Assembly (NCBI GenBank): GCA_016714815.1
Contig: JADKBZ010000001.1
Coordinates: 62,001-126,000 of the forward strand
Direction of reading: 5' to 3'
Length of the DNA stretch: 64,000 nt
From: Holophagales bacterium
GTDB lineage: Bacteria; Acidobacteriota; Thermoanaerobaculia; UBA5066
The position numbers and the translations under genes are program-made. The first letter of the stretch is position 1. The number at the start of each line of letters is the position of its first letter. The notes beneath the pieces were generated by a model. It was not told where the DNA came from. It searched no databases and saw only the letters and a program-made list of their open reading frames with translations. Positions 60,059 to 64,000 of the stretch are shown piece by piece.

Positions 60059-61525
60059 ATGAGAACGCCGTCCCGTCGCGACTTCCTCTCCCTCGGCGGC
60101 TGCGCCGCCCTCGGCCTCTTCGCCCGCCGCGCCGCGGCGAGCCGGCTGTCGATGATGACCGCGCTCGCCGAGCCGCTCGCCCCGAGCGACTACCGCGCGC
60201 TCGTCGCCGTCTTCCTCAACGGCGGCAACGACGCGAACAACATGGTCGTGCCGGTCACCGACTACGCCGCCTACTCCGCGGCCCGGACGGCCGCGGGGCT
60301 CGCCATCCCCCAGGCGCAGCTCCTTTCCGTCACGCCGCCCGCGATGGCGGGCTCCGTCTTCGGGCTTCACCCCGAGCTCGCCGAGCTGCACGGCCTCTGG
60401 GGCCAGGGAAGGACCGCCGTCGTCTGCAACGCGGGAACGCTCGTCGAACCGCTCGCCTCGCGCGCCGACTACCTCAGCGCGGCGCGGAAGAAGCCCTACC
60501 AGCTCTTCTCGCACTCCGACCAGCAGGGAATCTGGCAGACCTCCCGGGCCGACACGCGCGTCCAGACGGGGTGGGGCGGGCGCATCGCCGACGCGCTCGC
60601 CTGCGTCAATGGCAGCGTCCCCTTCCCGATGCCCGTCTCCGTCGCCGGCATCAACCTCTTCGCCCAGGGCGCCTCCACCCGGCCCCTCGCGGTCCCCGAC
60701 TCGGGGACGGCGCTGAACAACATCTTCGTCCTCTCGGGCTTCAACTCGACCGCGGAATCGATCGCCCGCCGGGCCTCCTTCGACGCGATCCGCGGGCAGG
60801 ACGCCACGCTCCCGCTGGTGAAGTCCTCGAGCGACACCATGCAGCGGGCCGTCGACATCCAGGCGCTCTTCGCCTCCGATCCGGTCCTCTCTCCAGACCG
60901 GTTCGCCGGCCTCAACACGTCGATCGCCCGGCAGCTGAAACAGGCGGCCAAGCTCATCCGCCTGAACCGCGACTCGGCCGGCCTCGGCCTGAACCGGCAG
61001 ATCTTCTTCGTGCAGCAGGGGGGCTACGACACCCACCAGAACCAGATCGGCGACCAGGTCACGCTCTACGACGCGCTGAGCCAGGCGCTGAACGCCTTCA
61101 CCCTGACCATGGCCGACCTCGGCTACGCAGACCGCGTCACCGCGTTCACGCTGTCGGATTTCGGCCGGACGCTCCAGCCCTCCGGATCGGGGGCGTCGAC
61201 GGTCGGCAGCGACCACGCCTGGGGAAGCCACCAGCTCGTCGTGGGGGGCGCCGTGAGGGGAGGGAACTTCTACGGCGTGCCTGGTCCGAACGGGTCGATC
61301 TTCCCCTCGCTCGCCATGGGAAACGTCGCAGGGACGAGCGACACCGACACGCGGGGCCGCTGGATCCCGAACGTCGCCGTCGACCAGTACGCCGCCACGC
61401 TCGCGAGGTGGTTCGGGGTTTCCGCCACCAACCTGCCGATCGTCTTCCCGAACCTCTATCGCTTCGCGTCGCAGGACCTCGGGTTCATGAACCTGACGGG
61501 GATCACGACCCCGGCCTGCCAGTGA
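60059..61525 (+). CDS. Tat-exported DUF1501 protein
   Basis: 488 residues, ATG 4 bp after the DUF1800 stop. The Tat signal is SRRDFLSLGGCAALGLFA. Family motifs: RALVAVFLNGGNDANNMVVP, FGLHPELAELHGLWGQGRTA, SHSDQQGIWQTSR, FFVQQGGYDTHQNQ, FTLSDFGRTLQPSGSG and GSDHAWGSHQLVVGG. The fold is related to alkaline phosphatase/sulfatase proteins, with the conserved Asp and His residues of GGYDTH and SDHAWG. Partner of the DUF1800 protein. Function not established. Confidence 0.93.
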   Translation: MRTPSRRDFLSLGGCAALGLFARRAAASRLSMMTALAEPLAPSDYRALVAVFLNGGNDANNMVVPVTDYAAYSAARTAAGLAIPQAQLLSVTPPAMAGSVFGLHPELAELHGLWGQGRTAVVCNAGTLVEPLASRADYLSAARKKPYQLFSHSDQQGIWQTSRADTRVQTGWGGRIADALACVNGSVPFPMPVSVAGINLFAQGASTRPLAVPDSGTALNNIFVLSGFNSTAESIARRASFDAIRGQDATLPLVKSSSDTMQRAVDIQALFASDPVLSPDRFAGLNTSIARQLKQAAKLIRLNRDSAGLGLNRQIFFVQQGGYDTHQNQIGDQVTLYDALSQALNAFTLTMADLGYADRVTAFTLSDFGRTLQPSGSGASTVGSDHAWGSHQLVVGGAVRGGNFYGVPGPNGSIFPSLAMGNVAGTSDTDTRGRWIPNVAVDQYAATLARWFGVSATNLPIVFPNLYRFASQDLGFMNLTGITTPACQ

Positions 61526-61545
61526 CCGTGACGGGAAGGCCTTCG

Positions 61546-62328
61546 ATGCTTCGCCTCGTGAGACCGTTCCTCCTGGGCTCTCTCCTCGTCGCGACGGGGC
61601 TCCTCGCCGGCGCGCAGACCGTGGGCGTACCGCCCGCTCCGGCGGATCCGGCCCTCGAGGCCCGCGAGGAGGCCGAGGCCGGGAGCCGGGCCTTCGCGGC
61701 CGGCGACTTCCTGGCCGCGGCGGAGAGCTTCGGCCGGGCCGTTGGCCTCGACCCTTCCCGGATCGGGTACGGCGTCCTGCGCGCACGAGCCCTCGGAGAG
61801 CTGGTGGACCGGGACGACTCCTCGCCGGCGAACCTCGCCCGCTTCCGGACCGTCGTGTCGATCTACGAGGAGCTCCTGGCCGCCGATCCGGAGAACGAGG
61901 AGTACGCGCAGGCCGTGGCGACGCTTTTCTCGAAGGTCGGAGACGCGGCGGGCCGCGACGCCTGGCTCCTCGGCAGGGGAAGGAACCCTGCCCTCCCGGC
62001 CCGGATCCGCAGCGACGCGCTCCGGGCGAGCGCCGAGACGGCCCTCGCCGGGGCGGCCCGCGACAACGAGGGGAGACGGCGGGAATCGGCCGCCGGTCTC
62101 GCGGCACGGGCGAGGCAGCGGCTCGACGAGGCGCTCGCGATCTCTCCGGGCTGCCTGGCGTGCCACGCCCTCCGCCTCCACGGCCTCGAGCTCGAGGTCG
62201 CGATCGCGCGGGCGAGGAAGGACGCCCCCCGGAGGTCCGAGCTCGAAGCGCTCCTCTCGCGCGCGCGGCGCACCGCGGACGCCGTCGAGCGCGCGCAGAG
62301 GACCCCTGAAAGGACCGACGAGTACTGA
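61546..62328 (+). CDS. Exported TPR protein
   Basis: 260 residues from ATG 61546, preceded by GGGAAGG. The signal peptide is VRPFLLGSLLVATGLLAGAQ. TPR-type pairs are visible (AEAGSRAFAAGDFLAAAESF; VVSIYEELLAADPENEEYAQ). The C-terminal half is a helical, Arg/Ala-rich region with a CxxC pair (ISPGCLACHALRLHG). It is the third gene of the DUF1800-DUF1501 run, with stop/start overlap (TGATG) to the propeller gene, so it probably works with them. Confidence 0.8.
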   Translation: MLRLVRPFLLGSLLVATGLLAGAQTVGVPPAPADPALEAREEAEAGSRAFAAGDFLAAAESFGRAVGLDPSRIGYGVLRARALGELVDRDDSSPANLARFRTVVSIYEELLAADPENEEYAQAVATLFSKVGDAAGRDAWLLGRGRNPALPARIRSDALRASAETALAGAARDNEGRRRESAAGLAARARQRLDEALAISPGCLACHALRLHGLELEVAIARARKDAPRRSELEALLSRARRTADAVERAQRTPERTDEY

Positions 62329-64000
62329 TGCGTTCTCTCCTCCTTCGGGCGCCCGTCGCCGCCTTCTGCATCTGGGGGGCGGCGGCGGCGGACGCCGCCA
62401 GCTCCCGCCTCGCCTTCGAAGCCAACCGCGGGCAGGCGGACGGGCGCGTCGCCTTCGTCGCGCGCGGGAGCGGGGGGACCCTCCTCCTGACGGACGACGG
62501 CGCGACGTTCGTCTCGGAGGGCGGGCTTCTCCGGATCGTCCCCGCCGGAGGCCGCCCGGTCCCGCCGGAGGGAGTCGATCCGTTGCGCGGCACGGTGAGC
62601 TATTTCCGGGGCGCGGACCCCGCGCGTCACCTCCACGCGATTCCGACCTGGGCCCGGGTCGCGTACCGCGACGTCTGGCCCGGGATCGACGTCGTCTTTC
62701 ACGGCGAGGAGACCCGCGTCGAGGTCGACTACGTCGTCGCTCCCGGGGTCGACCCGTCCGCCATCGGCGTGGCGCTCCGCGGGGCGGATTCGACACGCCT
62801 CGACGAGGACGGGCACCTCGTCGTCGATGCCGTTCCCGGCGGGCTGCGGCTGAGGCGGCCGGTCGCCTACCAGGAGGGGCCGGAAGGGCGTCGCGAGGTC
62901 TTCTGCCGGTTCGAGCCGCGCGCCGGCGGGTCGTTCGGAGTCGTCCTCGGCCCGTACGACCGCTCGCGACCTCTCGTCGTCGATCCCGTCGTGGAGTACG
63001 CGAGCCCCCTCGGAGGCGCCGGCCGGGATGCCGCCTGGGCCGTCGCGCGGGATGGAGCCGGGAACGTCTACGTGGCGGGAGAGACCTCCTCCACCGACTT
63101 CCCGGGAGCCTCCGGAGGGCCCCAGGGCGGGAACGCGGGCGGAGTGAGCGACGCGTTCGTCGTGAAGCTCGACCCGACCGGCACGACGCGTCTCTGGGCG
63201 GCCTACCTCGGCGGCTCCGGCCTCGACGTGGCCCGCGCGCTCGCGGTCGATTCCGCGGGCGGGGTCGTCGTGGGGGGCGAGACCTCCTCGACGGACTTCC
63301 CCGGCACCGGCTCCTTCGCCCAGCCTGCGAACGCGGGGCAGAGCGACGGGTTCGTCGCGCGCCTGCCGGCGACGGGGAGCTCCCTCTCCTGGGCCACCTA
63401 CGTCGGGGGCACGGGGGGGCCGGTCGGGGACCGGGTCGACGGGCTCGCCGTGGACGCCGGAGGCGGCGTCCTCCTGACCGGCCGCACCGACTCGACGACG
63501 GGCTTCCCCGTGACGGCGGGCGCCCCGTTCGACGTCTTCCGGGGGGGCGATTTCGACGCGTTCGTCGTCCGGATCTCCGCGAACGGCACGGCGTTCACGT
63601 ACGGCACCTACCTCGGCGGCGATTCGAACGACGCCGGCTTCGGCATCGCGGTCGACGGGGCGGGCCGGGCCTGCGTCACGGGGGGCACGCGATCACCCGA
63701 CTTTCCGATCACGGCGGGAACGGCCTTCCAGGGATCGCCGTTTCAGCTCGACGCCTTTCTCGCGGTGATCCGCCCGGCAGGGAGCGGCTTCGCGGACCTC
63801 GAGTGGTCGACGTTCTTCGGCGGCACCGGCAACGACCGGGGCAACGCCGTCGCGGCCGATTCATCGACCGGGCTCGTCACCGTCGCCGGCCAGACGGCCT
63901 CCACCGACTTCCCGACGCGCTCCGCGGTTCAGGGCAGCCTCGCGGGCGGTACGGACGGCTTCGTCGCGCGCTTCGACCCGGCGGCCTCGGGCGCCGCTTC
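62328..64000 (+). CDS. SBBP-repeat beta-propeller protein, 3' end beyond the window
   Basis: ATG 62328 overlaps the upstream stop. The visible 557 residues begin with a signal peptide (LLRAPVAAFCIWGAAAADAA) and an N-terminal domain (LAFEANRGQADGRVAFVARG ... WPGIDVVFHGEETRVEVDY), followed from about residue 225 by SBBP (seven-bladed propeller-related) repeats of ~50 residues: GNVYVAGETSSTDFPG, DAFVVKLDPTG, YLGGSGLDVARALAVDSAGG, then similar units. This 'DUF7948 + SBBP' layout is typical of Acidobacteriota and Planctomycetes extracellular proteins. The frame is still open at 64000. Confidence 0.9.
   Translation, partial: MRSLLLRAPVAAFCIWGAAAADAASSRLAFEANRGQADGRVAFVARGSGGTLLLTDDGATFVSEGGLLRIVPAGGRPVPPEGVDPLRGTVSYFRGADPARHLHAIPTWARVAYRDVWPGIDVVFHGEETRVEVDYVVAPGVDPSAIGVALRGADSTRLDEDGHLVVDAVPGGLRLRRPVAYQEGPEGRREVFCRFEPRAGGSFGVVLGPYDRSRPLVVDPVVEYASPLGGAGRDAAWAVARDGAGNVYVAGETSSTDFPGASGGPQGGNAGGVSDAFVVKLDPTGTTRLWAAYLGGSGLDVARALAVDSAGGVVVGGETSSTDFPGTGSFAQPANAGQSDGFVARLPATGSSLSWATYVGGTGGPVGDRVDGLAVDAGGGVLLTGRTDSTTGFPVTAGAPFDVFRGGDFDAFVVRISANGTAFTYGTYLGGDSNDAGFGIAVDGAGRACVTGGTRSPDFPITAGTAFQGSPFQLDAFLAVIRPAGSGFADLEWSTFFGGTGNDRGNAVAADSSTGLVTVAGQTASTDFPTRSAVQGSLAGGTDGFVARFDPAASGAA

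Overview
The window is a 64 kb stretch of high-GC bacterial chromosome. Its gene content fits an Acidobacteriota-type genome, possibly Thermoanaerobaculia or Holophagae: a TonB receptor with an N-terminal carboxypeptidase-regulatory-like domain, ELWxxDGT and SBBP propeller proteins, DUF1800/DUF1501 pairs, Ser/Thr kinases with TPR arrays, and many secreted proteins. The taxonomy is inferred from families only; no rRNA or ribosomal protein gene is present.

Region 1 (1-8.3 kb) is housekeeping and signalling: a TPR protein (cut by the window edge), uridine kinase, an FHA-like coiled-coil membrane protein next to a membrane Ser/Thr kinase, a PilT-type ATPase, tyrosyl-tRNA synthetase, a prephenate-dehydrogenase-like protein, glutamyl-Q tRNA(Asp) synthetase with an apparent N-terminal frameshift, and tRNA-Asn(GTT).

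Region 2 (8.4-26.7 kb) is an accessory island that starts 98 bp after tRNA-Asn. It holds two diverged IS21-family elements with target duplications. One is dead (stop codon plus frameshift). The other has istA and istB fused in one frame. Between and around them are a large frameshifted ELWxxDGT protein, small secreted proteins, an unknown two-gene module, a zinc-ribbon membrane protein, and pieces of defence or toxin genes: a TIR-like 'CGQ' protein, HsdR, an AbiEii-type nucleotidyltransferase, a DUF6036-like nucleotidyltransferase, and formylglycine-generating-enzyme fragments in opposite orientations. Coding density is low. A 33-bp motif occurs at both sides in inverted orientation, and there is a striking 24-bp-stem hairpin.

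Region 3 (26.7-41.6 kb): an F420/NADP-type oxidoreductase, a STAS-like protein, a two-gene operon (multi-TM YfhO-like protein and a BNR propeller protein with an IPT/TIG domain), a small lipoprotein, and a TonB receptor with a clear terminator. Then comes a compact cluster: an HtrL/YibB-like protein, a Tat-exported collagen-like protein with 24 Gly-X-Y triplets mostly carrying Thr at Y, an Ig-like secreted protein, and a large GT2 glycosyltransferase fused to TPRs and a propeller-like domain. I read it as a possible surface collagen-like glycoprotein locus; this is the most interesting intact system in the window.

Region 4 (41.6-51.6 kb): a 37-residue lysine-rich protein, a remnant of a beta-carbonic anhydrase, and a heavy-metal efflux operon (Cys-rich leader protein, CzcC-, CzcB- and CzcA-like genes), which converges on and overlaps a large kinase-TPR gene.

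Region 5 (51.6-64 kb): a secreted protein sharing a C-terminal LPVEL-x2-F motif with the Ig-like protein, a divergent TetR/methyltransferase pair, a DUF1028 protein, a coupled amidohydrolase-alpha/beta hydrolase pair, and a DUF1800-DUF1501-TPR-SBBP run that leaves the window.
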